Assembly (NCBI RefSeq): GCF_032884065.1 | Contig: NC_088868.1 | Span: 3,556,720 to 3,620,719, forward strand | Length of the DNA stretch: 64,000 bases | Origin: Artemia franciscana | Taxonomy: Eukaryota > Arthropoda > Branchiopoda > Anostraca > Artemiidae | Reading direction: 5' to 3' | Position numbers and translations under genes: made by a program | Notes under the pieces: model-generated | Told to the model about the DNA's origin: nothing | Databases searched by the model: none | What the model saw: the letters and a program-made list of their open reading frames with translations, nothing else | Shown: positions 11,200-23,596 of the stretch, one piece after another | Numbering within the stretch: the stretch's first letter is position 1 | How the letters are laid out: every line of letters begins with the position of its first letter

Positions 11200-12035
11200 A
11201 TGATTGGTTTAGAAATCAAGTCCTAATTTAGAGGTAAATTCACGCACGTCAACGTCATTTAGTGCTATGATTCCATATTAGGACTCATTTTTAACTAAGC
11301 GTTATCCAACTATGAGATTGATAATCAACATATAGTTTCTATGGTATAAGATTAGCAAGCTTAGAAAGCTTAGCGGATTAGAAAGCTTGAGAATTCCCCA
11401 GCAATATACAGTGAAATGTATGAAAATATGCTCCAGACAGTGAAATACCCAGCAAGGGCTTGTTCGATGAATAAAATTATTTATTTATTAATTCATGAAT
11501 GATTTTTCTACTATTGGTCTACAGTTTATGCACTACTACTTGCCATTAAATTTCTTCTCCGCGAAAGGCTAAAAGAAGCAAAAAGCAACAACAAAAAAAA
11601 TTCATGGCTGCAGTAATTGTCACGGTTGCTAGTAAAGAATGTGGATTATAGCATATAGTAATCGAAACCTCAAAAATGGTGCTGAGACTGCTGAAAGACA
11701 ACTGACTTTCATCCAGCTTTTCATTCAGTGGTAGCTATTATTTCGATTAATCTTAAAAGTAAAAGTTTATTACGAAATTAAATTTATGGGAATTTCGAAA
11801 ACGAGCTGAAACCCCTCGATAATCACGTCAGACCAACATGGAAAATGCACCATTGGAGCCATCATTATTGAAAATCATGCACAGTAAAATTACAATCTCC
11901 ACATTTAACAGCTAATGAAATCTTTTTTTGCATTGGAAGTAATGATGTGTCTCCATTTTTCTTTTTTTTTCAAAGGGCGATTAAGCCAGTGGACTTAGAA
12001 TGTTAGCAGAGGGCCTAATTGAAAGAAAATTGTAA
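11200..12035. other. No gene recognised
   Basis: No domain, splice context or repeat structure seen. Confidence 0.4.
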
Positions 12036-12039
12036 TATC

Positions 12040-13490
12040 TAGAGTCTGTTTGAAGTAACAAATAGTTTGTGCCATAGCGAAGTGGCATTTTCTGCAATTT
12101 TGTACCACAAAACAACTATTTTTGCCCGAAGAGAGTTAAAATGCGGAGAATACAAATTCTGATAGAGCCAATAGATTCTTGTACAGTCTAAAACTTTAAA
12201 CAGGAGGTATTAAGCCCCACCCCCCATCTTCAAAACGGCTCCAAAGTATGCCGTAAATACCCCAATAGGTTCTGTGTTTATTCATAGTTCGTCAGCTTAT
12301 AATGACACAAATGCTGCACTACCAAGGTCTTTAAAACCCATCATCAGCTGATTACCTTTTTAAGTAACAAAAGAGATCTTGCCATAGCAAGATCTCTCTG
12401 GGATACGGGGCATGAGGAACGCTTTCTGTCATGTTGAGGAACATAAAATCAGTTTTTTTTTTACCAAAGAGGATCAAAATGCCAGGAAGTTCGAATTCTA
12501 AGATAATCAATAGATTTGTCACGACTTAAAACTTTAAATACGTGGTTTCAGCTCAGTGGCATAATTTTGTAAAAATCCTGGGGGAGAGGGCAAAATTGGA
12601 GCCAATTTTCTAAAATCAAGTGAAAATGACAGTGAAAACTGATAAGTGAGTCAATAGTACCATAAGGGTAAAGATATACTTAAGAAAACTAACCGGTTTC
12701 TGTGGATACTTGAATTATGCAAGCTTATCTGAGTTTTGACATGACTGTTGAAGAAACTATCTTCCAGTGGGGATGGACTGGGGTCTGGAAGGGAGAAAAC
12801 TGAGGTCTAAGAGGGGCAGTTGCTTTCCCTGCCCCATAGGAAATTACACTTCTTTTTCAGCTCCCCATCCTGAAGAATAGTTCTACAGCAAGTGTTACAA
12901 TTAGTTGTGAATGCTGCTGCCAGTACCATCGTCATTTTTAAATCGTCAGCTGGTAATGACATGAATACTGCAGTGACTACCAAGATTGACGATCAATAAC
13001 CATCAGATGACGACCTTTAAAATGGTGAAAGAGTTCGTGCCACAGCAAATTGATATTTTCTGCCATTTTGTTTCGCAAAACATCAATTTTTGCTCAAAGA
13101 GGGTTAAAATGTCAGCAAATGCAAGTTCTAAGATAAGCAATGGATTTGTTAATGTCTAAAGCTCAAAAAGGGAGTTTTAGGGATCTCCACTTTGAAGAAA
13201 TGTTCGACAGCATGCGGATCAAGCTTTACAATATATTTTGAATACTGCTGCGAGTTCCGTCTTTATTCATAAATCGTCAGGTGGTCATAACGTGAATGCT
13301 GCAGTGACTATAAAGATGGTTGATCATTTAACTGCAGATGATGTTCTTTTTAACAACAACAGAGATCGTACCATAGCAAAGTGGCATTTTCTGCCATTTT
13401 GTTTCGCAAGACATCAATTTCGGTTCAAAGACGGTCAAAATACCAGAGAATACAAATTCTAAGACAACCAATCCATTACCATGTTCTAAA
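12040..13490. repeat. Degenerate tandem repeat, about four diverged units
   Basis: Four blocks (about 12040-12215, 12290-12545, 12905-13165 and 13235-13490) share the order CATAAATCGTCAG or similar, GAATGCTGCAGTGACTA, CCATAGCAAAGTGGCATTTT, CTGCCATTTTGT, GAGGGTTAAAAT, AATACAAATTCTAAGATAA. Identity between units is low, so the array is old. The plus-strand open frame at 13238-13462 lies inside one unit and is not conserved in the others. Confidence 0.7.
12372..12397. repeat. Perfect 11-bp inverted repeat (hairpin)
   Basis: AGAGATCTTGC, loop CATA, GCAAGATCTCT. It lies inside the second unit of the degenerate tandem repeat, where the other units read CCATAGCAAAGTGG. Confidence 0.85.
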
Positions 13491-14009
13491 ACGCTCAACT
13501 AGAAGCCTTGAGCCCTTCGTACTGATAAACATGGAATATCCTTTTTTGTATGGTTAGCATGCATATCATAATATATTTTTAATTCTTTTTATCTGCCAAG
13601 GCTAGTATATTGCAACAATATCGCTGCGAGATGCTTAATTTAAAGCTACTTTTAGAAGCTACATTTAAAAGCTACTACCTCTCTACGTGGATCTTATAGA
13701 TTCGTCTTAATAACTCCATTAAAAAGTGCCTTATTACACATTTTGGAGTGAGAAGGCTGCGCAGCATAACAAAGGTGCCATTATAATCTCCATGTCAAAA
13801 ACCCTTAACCGGAGGTTTGAAATTCCCCCTCTTGTATGCCCCCTTAGTAAGCAAAAACTAAAAAACACATTTTGAGAGAAACTTGCCAAATGAAAAATAT
13901 CACTTATTTATTTTCAGTTTTTTTAAATAATTAAATTTCTTATGTGCAAAGTCTCAAAGATACAGGTGGAAACATACTTCTTGGAATCTTTAGTTTTGTG
14001 ATAAAAAAA
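13491..14009. other. No gene recognised
   Basis: Intergenic DNA without a supported feature. Confidence 0.35.
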
Positions 14010-15180
14010 AGTTTTTTTTTTCCAGCTGAAAGCAAGCAGCAACATTAAAACTTAAAACAAACACAGAATTATCGCATCGTCCCGTTCCTCAACAGTCGCT
14101 CTTTAAGCTAAAGTCTTGAAGTTATTTAAAAATAATTAAAATATAAGAAACTATGAGACAATGATATGAAAAAATAATTCTCATTTAAATTTATCAGCCC
14201 TTGTTTTTGAGCATGCTTTCTTGAAGAATTGTGACAAGAAGTCAAACTTTGGCGTAAAGGGCGAAGGTTGAGGAAGGGACAGTCCCTCTCATATATGCAA
14301 TAATTTTCATTCGGTTTAAGTTTTAATGTTGATCCTTACTTTTAGTTGAAAAAAAAAGAAATTTAATTTTTCTCCATTTATCAAATCATACTAGGAAATC
14401 TTCTCCCCCGGGTAAAATTTTCCACGGTTCCCCGTGAACTTCCATTCCCACGAACAATTCTCTCCTTGGAAAACCCCCCTCCCAAAAAAAAGAATTCCAT
14501 ACATTTCCAAATAACAAATATTATATGTAAGCAATGGGCAACTTCTGTAAGTTACAGTCCTTTCCCCAAGGACTGTTGGGAGAGGGTCGTTTCATCCACG
14601 GACATATAGTTCATAGATCTTTCAGCTATTCTGAATCAGAAAGCTATCTCAAAATTTTGATCGGACGTCTGAGGAAAAAAGGGGCGTATGAGGAGGGCTA
14701 GTTGCCCTATGCTCTATTTGGTCACTTAAAAAGGGCTCTAGAACTTTCTACTTCCTCTCCCGATCATCTAGAGTCATTGGTTCAATGCGACAATCCCTAA
14801 GAAAAAATAACAACAACAAAAAAACAAATATACACGCATCCGCGATCTTTCTTCCGGTAAAAAAAAATGCAAAATTCCACATTTTTATAGATAAGAGTTG
14901 TAGGACATAGTATTCTCTGATATGCTGGATTTGAAGGTATCATTTTCATTAAAATCGCTTGAATTTTTTGGGGGGTGTTTCTCCACTTTCTTGAAAATCA
15001 GGTACATTTTTTCAGGCTCGTAGGTTTTGATGGGTAACGTTAAACTTGTGAATTTTTTACATTTGGAATCAGCGTAAAAAGCCAATTTTTTGAGATGTGA
15101 AATGTTATCGAAATTCTGTTTTTTAGAGCTTCGGTTACTATCGGGCCGTGTCGCTCCTTGCCTATAGTTCGTAACCTGTT
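14010..15180 (-). mobile_element. Interspersed repeat family B, inverted copy
   Basis: Read on the minus strand, this copies the element that starts at 33121 and 54358. It has the AGGAGCGACACGG-like start near 15150, the ACGGATGCG-type segment near 14840 (here CACGCATCCGCGATC on the plus strand), a GGGCAACTAGCC block, and the hairpin-rich end with AACTTAAAAC at 14010-14350. It is diverged and has lost the terminal palindrome. There is no coding capacity, so it is non-autonomous. The minus-strand open frame at 15085-14885 is part of the repeat. Confidence 0.65.
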
Positions 15181-15189
15181 TACATACTT

Positions 15190-15297
15190 AATAATATAAT
15201 TCGTTTAATATAATTTTATTATATTAAACGAATTATTTAATATATTTCTATTATAATTCGTTTAATATTATTTAATATAATTAAATATAATTCGTAA
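15190..15297. repeat. AT-rich nested palindromes (TAATATAATTCGTTTAATA)
   Basis: Direct and inverted copies of TATAATTCGTTTAATA surround a palindromic core, so the stretch can fold into AT-rich hairpins. It has the appearance of a replication-slippage product. Confidence 0.8.
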
Positions 15298-15300
15298 CTG

Positions 15301-18300
15301 TTTGACATAATTGCACTTACCTTGTGGGAAATTTTAGGGAAAGTAGGAAATAAAACATATATTTAATATTGTATTTGAACAACAACAAAATTATTTTGAC
15401 ACCGCTCAAAGGAAATAAAGACCTTATTATAAATTTATTGTATTTTCATTAAAAATAAAATAGAGAGAATAATTAAGAAAAGTTTTTTTTTGCGGAAATA
15501 ACGAGCGAAGTTGAAACCTAAAACAAACACAAATTATTGCTTCACATTTTTAGTTTACGCAAGATTTATCTTCAAAACTCGCTCAAATAAACTGACTTGT
15601 GATGCTTGATAGATATTTTGTGATACCTGACTCGATAAAATTATAGAAACTAGCGCTTTACTGAAAACACAAAACCAACACCAAAAGAACAAGAAGTTTT
15701 CTTAGGAGCAGAAAATTACAGGATGCTGAAAATAAAACGCTAATTTGTAAGACTCTCAATAGTCTTTTACTAACCATGATATCGATAACTTTTAAGCATA
15801 CAATTATAATTCTCTAAAAAACACAGCTATTTCAGTTTTCATAAACCATTAGTTTTTAAAATTCTACCTATATTGGAAAATAAGACGAACCAGTTTTTTT
15901 TAGCTATTTTTTACAGATATATAGGCTATTGCATAATTTACAAAGCAATAATCTTTGTTCATTTAAGTTTCAACTTCGCTCTTTACTTCCATAAGAGAAA
16001 CTTTGCTTGTTTTTTCAATCAATCATGGAAAAGGGCATAGATTTCCCAGACGTAGTAATAGAAAGCGTTAAGGCAAAAATGGTTTCATGGCTCAAGCATT
16101 TTCGTAGAGTCTGAAAGACTTTTGCCATTCTCTTTACACAATGCATACACTCAAAACTAAGCATTAACCAATGAGTAATATTGTCAAACTTAGAAAGTGA
16201 TTGTATACTTACAACCTTATTCTTTTTCAGAACCATAGACGTCACTTTGATTGCACCTGGGACGACAGTGGAACTAACTTCATTGATAAATATATCTAGA
16301 AAACAGTCCTTTCCTGTGAAAATAAATCATGCTGCTGGTATCATTCAAAAAAAAAAAAAAAAAACTCGGGACTTTTTTCTTTTACATTAGAATTTACATT
16401 AGTTCATTACTGTACTGTTGACAATAAATTAATTTCTTTTAGTACACATTTCATAGCATTAGCGCGTTGTAGACGTGGGCAAGGATATTTGTCCAGCACT
16501 AGGGCTCGTCTTACATGATTACACGGTGTTGCAATTGATCTTGCACTTTTTAATGATATGAATTTTGCCTGACTCAGCTCAAAAACTGTTTTTCAGAAAT
16601 AAAATATGACTCAGAATAAGATATTCCGTCTATTCAAAGCAATTTTCTCATTTTACAGGGCAAGATTTAAATGTTCAAGTAAAAAAACAGTAGCAAATTT
16701 TTACAGTCTCTTGCGATGTTATGTGACTTAAAAGCTAATACAAAAATCGTTTTAATAACATGAAAGTAGATGGTGATATTGCAGGTCAAACGAGCAGAAA
16801 TTATAATGTATACGAAGGATTACCACCGCCCTCCTCCCAAAGTTGATTACGGTATCATTTGACTGATGTTTTACTGAAAGCACTAAAGAGTGCGACAAAT
16901 ATAGTCTGTTGGTCATTGCAAGTGTTTTATTTACCGGTTCTGTTTCGAAGCATTTGAACTACAAGTTTTAGGCTATTGCTTACAGCAAACACAAACAAAT
17001 AAGTCTTTAATTCAAAAAAAAATTATAATAATAAGCTGTTCATAAAGATGCTCTAGTGTTAAGACTGCCACTCTTGAAGCTTTGGAGAAAGATGTTAATT
17101 TCAGCGTAAAAAGTCGGGAGTTTAGGGGCGGCAGCCCCCATTTATATCCAGGGTATTTTGGGTTTTAATGTCACTCTTTACTTCTATATTAAAAGTAGTT
17201 TTTCAGTTAATTTCAATTTGTTCTTGATATCAAGGGAGTTAAAATAACTTAAAAGACTATTTTGATAATGAATTTAATTCTATGCAAGAAATCTTTCAAA
17301 CTTTAAAGTTTGTTCCAAATCTAGATCGTTTTGTTTTTTTATAAGATATTTTTTTGTCATTTTACATTTTTTTTTCTATTGTTCATTTACTAACAGTTAT
17401 ATCACAATTGTATACGAACACTTGATTTTCATGAGTCAATGTCAGAATTTTTAGGTCATAAAACTAATAATTTGGTGTTTCTCTGCACACATTAGAAGCA
17501 AAGCGCAAAAATTACCCACCTTGCTTTGCTTGATAAAGGCTAAAACTAAACAACTCACTCAAAAAACACGAGCTTTTCAAGTCTAAGCTAAAGAAAAGTC
17601 CACGTATCTATAAACATTTCGCTCTAGTATTCTGGATTTTTTTAAAAATTTCATCCTTCTTATTGGCTCTCACGCTTGTAACTAGTTCGGCAAGAACATC
17701 AGCAACATACACAGTTAATTGCCGAATATAGCAATAGCGTCATTTCTTTTGTAAGGACTAGACAACTTAAAGCTGATTTACGCGTTTTATGCTAATAAGA
17801 TATAAAACCGATGGTTTAAGATTAAAACAAAAAGAAGGAAAATGATGATTTTAGTATTAGTACAGCTAAGCAAGAGATCATAAGTTCAGAGACCAGCCAA
17901 TTATGTCATAGAGAAATCACTTCGTAATTTCTAATAAGAAATTCTTTCCTTTTAAACTATATGGAAGGTTTCACCGTCCTCAACCATTCTTACCATTTTC
18001 TAATATGTTCTGTTCCGTTCTGTTTCTCTTCTAGATTTTTTTTTTTTGTTTTTTTTTGGAGTGACAAGTTTATTCAGTAACTTTCGTGCAATTTACTCGC
18101 AATAAAAAAGAAGCAACAATTTTCAGCACAGTAAAGGAATATGTAATAAATAATGACCATAATGAAACCTCTCAAGGTATTGGATCGGATAACTTTAGCT
18201 CACAATATTGTCCCTTTCAATAGGAAAAATCATAAACTTAAAAAAAAACTAGTCTTTTGAGAGTTATTTTTTCTTCCACTGAAGACCGCTGTTTAACAGT

Positions 18301-19431
18301 GACTTAGCTATAAGATACAAGAAACAAATTTAAGAATTCTAAGAAACAAATTTGAAGCAAAATTGTTAAAAAAAGAAAGAACGTTTACAGCTGGAGAAGA
18401 ACACGACGGTACATGATCTTAAATGGTTTTTTTCTTTCTAGATTTGTTTCTAAATAAATACTTCAATTTTACGATAGCTTTCTTCAATATCCTCCAAATT
18501 TAAAGTGTGTTGTCGACGAATATTTAATAGCTACGTTTTCATAACGTTAATAAAACTTAGATTTATTCTTAGCAATTTTTTTTTTAATTAGTTTCGACAA
18601 TATCTCGATGCGTAGATTATTATTGTGTTGACATGTTAACAGTGGAAAATAGAGGCAGAGCGTAGGAGTAGGCTCTCTCTTGCAGGAGCAAAAGTTAATG
18701 TAACAGGGAATGATTTTATATTCAAACATGCAAAACAAGCAACTATCTGCTGAAGGTAATATCTTCAAGCCAAAGTTACACCTGCCTTTTGTTAGAAACG
18801 AAGGGCTTAGGATAGATCGTCTAGTAATTTTACAGAATTTAGCTCATCTACAAAGAAGGCCCATCACTAATACCGTCTTCCAAGGCCAGTGTTGCAATTG
18901 AAAGTCGTTATCATAAAGATAAAGCGTGAACTGAAAAACCCTTTTCAGGCAGAATTAAATCTTAATAAGGCAAGTCTTGAAGACCCTCAGGCTATATGAA
19001 ACTTAGTAAGTTTTTCGTCACAGGTTTTCGTTTAGAAAATTGACAGCAGAATTTTAAAAAGGCAAAGCTCCATGATTACATTCGCTAGTAAATACACAGT
19101 TGAAATCCGGTGGAAGCAAGTCTGCATTTTAGATTTTAGAGGTTATGAAGAAGAATTTTGACAAAGATTTCTGGCGCATCTTGACTGTACAAGTTTAAAA
19201 AATAAACAAAATCCAATAGTCCAAGCCACATGGAGTAACTTTCGTCTCTAACTAGCACAATCTATTTTGTATGTTAGGCTAATTCTATCAAGAGTTCGTG
19301 ATGCTCTACACAACCTTTCTAAGAGACGAAGAAAGTGCTTTCAAAAAAAGAAAAAAGAACAGTTTTATTTTATAATAGCTAAATTTTTACTAATTAAAAT
19401 AAAAATAAAAGTTTTTAACTAAAGGAATTAT
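15301..19431. other. Long stretch without a recognised gene
   Basis: AT-rich DNA with poly(A) and poly(T) runs, for example at 16348-16365. Open frames at 16015-16390 and 18547-18901 overlap on opposite strands and have no domain. Part of it lies downstream of the large minus-strand gene. Nothing more is supported. Confidence 0.4.
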
Positions 19432-19437
19432 TTTATT
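19432..19437 (-). terminator. Candidate poly(A) signal of the large minus-strand gene
   Basis: TTTATT on the plus strand is AATAAA on the minus strand, about 305 bp after the stop at 19743. The 3' UTR is AT-rich, so chance matches are common. Confidence 0.35.
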
Positions 19438-19742
19438 TTATTAAATTTCTATATAGCAAAAGCTTTTCTGTCTTCTTGCTTTGGCTTAATAAACTACATA
19501 AAACACAAAAAAATGTAAAAACAAACCTACTCAATGGTTGACGACATTTAATTACGGTAATTCAATTTAAGACCAAAAGCACAAAATTAAGCGAGTTAAA
19601 TACGTTTGTCTGTTCACATTCAAATATGCTGTGAATTTTGAGTAAATAAGTATTTGAAAAAATAAACAATACTGGGAATATAAATACATAAAATAACAAT
19701 AGAATAATATATTCGAAAGATAGAATAGACTTCTAAAAATCT

Positions 19743-22700
19743 TTAACTATACAGAAAGTCATACAAATCCCCTGTTCTTTCCTTTCTCGGTTTTGTAGGT
19801 GGCACTTCTTCTGAATTGTAATTATTCATGTTTTTACTAGGTACAGAGTTACTATCAAATAGCTCAGCGTTTGTCACAGATAATTTCATAAGAACTCTCC
19901 TCTTTTCCGGAGGAATAGAAGGATTGCTGCTTAATATTTTTAATTGGTCTTTCAAGTCAACGAAAATATTAGAGTGGGTGCTATCGTTTTTTCTACACTG
20001 AAAAGTTTCACAATTGGCGTTTTCCACTTTAGGAGGCTCCCCTTTAGAACTGTAAATTATCTTAGAAGTGGGCACAGGAGTTTCACTAACAAGTTTATTT
20101 TCAAGCGAAAGACCTTTCAAGGTTTCTTTAATGACGTCTCTTGGGCAAAAACTTTCAACCACTACATCTCGGGACGACAAACGAGACAGAATCTTTCTCA
20201 GAGGAGATGGTAGTGACATACCATTGATGCATGTTTCAGAAGATTCAACAGTGTGCTTGACATTTTGTATCAGTTCGGTATGATTAGCTTTGGACTTACA
20301 CTCTTCGAGGTCTACTTTGCTGCTGGAACCTTGGGAGATTTTGTACTTTTTGGAGTGTACACGATTATAATTTGTTTTGTTTATTAAATTACAGTTCCTC
20401 TTAGGTATACGAAAGTCACCTTGTGAGCGCAAGTTTTGTGCCGAAGACTCAACTTCAGCTCCTCGAATATCAACGACCTTAAACGAAGGTTGAACAAGTC
20501 TATCGCACGTCCAATTAACATTTAAATTTACTTTAGAGGTCGAACTGGAAGGTGGGGCATTTTTTCGCTTTGAAGCCATCCTTTTTTGATAAACAGTCAC
20601 ATAGCTGCCCCCATTAGATATCAAGGAAGAACTTGTCTTATTCAATTTAATGGAATTGCCTTTCTTTTTGCTGACACTAGTTCTGAATGGAGTAGAAGCC
20701 ATTAATGGCTTTGTACTTTCTGCTGATTCCCTGCTTTTACTTTTAGAACTAACAGTCTTGTTCTTTGAAACTAAGCTCTCATTCCCATGGCTATCATAGT
20801 CAATATAAAGGCGGCGAGACGTCTCAGGATCCAAATCTTCTGAGAAAGCTTTATCTTTCTTTATCATAATATGTTCTTGAAAGTCCCTTTGCACTACTGA
20901 CTGCAACTCTTTAGGATTATCTTCTCTTAAAACGGAAGGGATATCACTCATCTGAGAGCCATGCAGTGCATGTGGATCTCTGTAAAAAGCAGGAGATTGG
21001 ACTTCAATTGATGAAAGACCGTTTCCAGCCGAATTCTCTTGATAGCGAGTTCTTCCATACAACAGTTTTTTAGGAGTTGGATTTTCGACTGGCAAAAATA
21101 TATTTCGCAGTCGTTTAGGAGAGAAATACTCATATTCAAAAGTTTTTTTGGAATGCAGATTTCTGGGATCTACTAGATTAAAACTAGGAAGTTGCTCAAG
21201 AGGGATTTCAATGATACCCGGAAACAAAGTCATCTGCATTGGAAATTTGTCATCCTTTAGGTGACGACATGCCTTGGTATCTGAAGACGGTAAGTTATCC
21301 ACTAGCAGTGAAGGACCATCTGTGTGCTGAAAAACCTTCGATGATGATATCTCCTCTCGCTTATCTATGGCAGAGGTTATGTCACTCAAGTTTGAAACAC
21401 ACTCAGAACTTCCTTCTATTAAGGTTTTGCATTCAGAAGCTAATGTTTCAGATTGGCAATTCTGACTGTTATCTTGATCGTATGAACCATTTTTTCTAGG
21501 TGTATTAACAATGGAATGACTTATACTGCTTAAATCAGAAACCAGGTTAGGGTCTTCCGTGTGCCATGAATCTGTACAGAACGAGGGATCACAAGAAGAT
21601 GAAAAGTCACCTGAAAAAGATAAAATTGGTGATGCCTGCGATTGGAGAGAAGTAGATTTTCGACCAGCTGATTTTGTCACGGACTTTTCCTCTTTTCTTC
21701 TATAACTATCATTATCTTTGCGGACCCGAGTCCTTTTCTTATTATTTTTCTTTGTAAACACGTCATTCTTTAATGCCTCCGTTTCACAATTCGTATACTC
21801 AAAATGCAAATTTGAACCTGAAACTTCAGCTTCTGGCATGCTCATTAAGCTAGCTTTGGATACTGGAAAGTCAGCAGAATCTCCAGACCCCAAGAAACCC
21901 CGAAATCCAGCTTTTCTATTGGCTTCACACAGATCCAAGTCTCTACCAGCTTTGTCACGGCGGCAAACTTTACTTCTGAGAACATTTGGCGGTGCGTTTA
22001 AATCTAATTCCACAAATTCCTCTTTACATGAACGAGATCTAGTGGTTCGCTTAGAGGGAAGCTCCGTTTTCTGCTCACCCTTTTCTTTACATTCTTCTTT
22101 GGTATTTCTGGAATAATCCAAGTCATCCACAATCATATTTATAGGTGAGACATGAAGAGTAAACAAAGTTTTTTCATCTACTTCAACATCACTACATGTT
22201 TCTTTTTTTGTCGGTTTATCTTTTTCAGTTAGGTCCTCTGTAGCGATTTCTGATGTACATTTTAGCATTCTCTTTTTCTTACTTTTCTCGTTTGCTTTAG
22301 TTTCTTCTTTCCTTTTACGTTTCTTCTTCGGTCTAGGGCTAGACTTTTGATCAACTTTGTTTTTTTTTGCCAGAACTTACCTTGTTATATACTAAATCTT
22401 CTTGCTTTTGATGTAGGAGAGTATTTTCTGAAGGTTGTATCGGTTCATTCTGTCTAATTCTTGAGGCAGGAATAGTTTCTTTTTTTCAACACCATGCTTA
22501 GCCTGGCTATTTTGGACAAGTTTTTCCAGCCCTTCACTTTTATCGTTCTTGCTAAAAATAAATTCTGAGCGTCCATTCATAGGTGTGTCCTTTTCAAGCT
22601 CGCTACCAATATTAATCAGAGCATTCTCAGCTGAGTCAAGAGATTCATTTCTCAAAAGATTAAGTTCACTTCCATTATCAATATTTTTATCACTTGATGA

Positions 22701-23596
22701 TAGGTAATAATTACTAAGGAGCACCTGTGTAGGGCTGATATTGCGGGCAAAAGTGTCATGTTTTAGCTCTGATAACCTCGGAGTGTTTAATGTGCACCCC
22801 ATCGCTCCCTTAGAATCAAGAGATTCTTGGAGCAGTCTTGGAGTTGCAGGGGGCCCTTCAAGAAAAGGACTCTCTGATGAGAGAGGTAAATAAGAGAAAC
22901 CTTTGGTGAGCGATAACTGAAAAGGGCTTGAAGATTCAGAAGAAAATGTATATTTTCCTGGTGTTGCTGGAATTGAGTCATTGCTATCTTTTGAAGGGGT
23001 TTTAAAGTCACTAGGGTCAAATGTATGTTTCACTAAAGTCAAACAATCTGAGTTCACTTTTTCTCGATTCACTAACGGCTCAGATAAAGTTGGTTGGTTT
23101 TCTACATTCATTGGTAGGCTTCGGCTTTGCTTTGGTTCAGTAATACGGACAGACGAAGCGCTATCCATTAACTTCTCTTTAGCTATACTGTTTAAAGCAA
23201 ACACTCGATGAACTAGTTCAGCTGCATTACAAAGTTTGCTATGAGATGAACAGGCCACTTTGTCTTCAACTAGTAGCGGCAATTTGGGTTGGACTGATTC
23301 TTCAACTGCTACGACAGACACATTATCACAGTTCCTAATTACTTCTATTTCACCTGAAGAAGCACATGAGACATCACATTTGCTCCCTCCTTCTTCTCCA
23401 TTTAATTCTTCACTACACTTTAACTCATCATCTTGTTTTAAAGGGGTTTGTAAAGAATCTTCGATTTGTTGGGCAAACCTAATGGTTGAATCTGTTATTT
23501 TCTTTGATTTTTTCTCGTCATTTTCCGATATAGAAACGTTAGCATCATAAGAGTTCCGCATCTTCTTCGAAATTGCCTTTTGCTTCTTATTACTTT
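19743..23596 (-). CDS. Terminal coding exon of large Ser/Thr-Pro-rich, probably nuclear protein
   Basis: This 3.85-kb exon starts after a strong acceptor (pyrimidine tract then TAG at 23597) with two bases of a split codon and ends at the stop at 19743. It gives about 1,280 residues. The first third is rich in TP motifs (QTPLK, FKTPSK, PATPGK, PATPRLL), which are potential CDK sites. A basic tract (SSPRPKKKRKRK) that looks like a nuclear localisation signal follows, then long polar Ser- and Lys-rich sequence. The C-terminal region has LPSPLRKILSRLSSR and a final DLYDFLYS. There is no membrane segment. Frame 1 is broken by TAG at 22394 and TAA at 22379, but two opposite one-base changes in A runs (22480-22486 and 22360-22368) make it continuous. 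I do not firmly recognise it. NPAT/Mxc-like coactivator is a guess from style, C-terminus and TP motifs; another disordered nuclear protein is equally possible. Confidence 0.75.

Noticed and set aside
22375-22382. A consensus-like donor, AACAAG|GTAAGT on the minus strand, at about 22380 in the terminal exon
   Set aside because: The next AG sites lie in purine-rich sequence without a pyrimidine tract, and the intron would be only about 35-50 nt. The homopolymer explanation gives a longer coherent protein.
20068-23550. Several plus-strand open frames of 60-130 codons
   Set aside because: They lie opposite the long terminal exon and mirror its Ser/Lys-rich codons.
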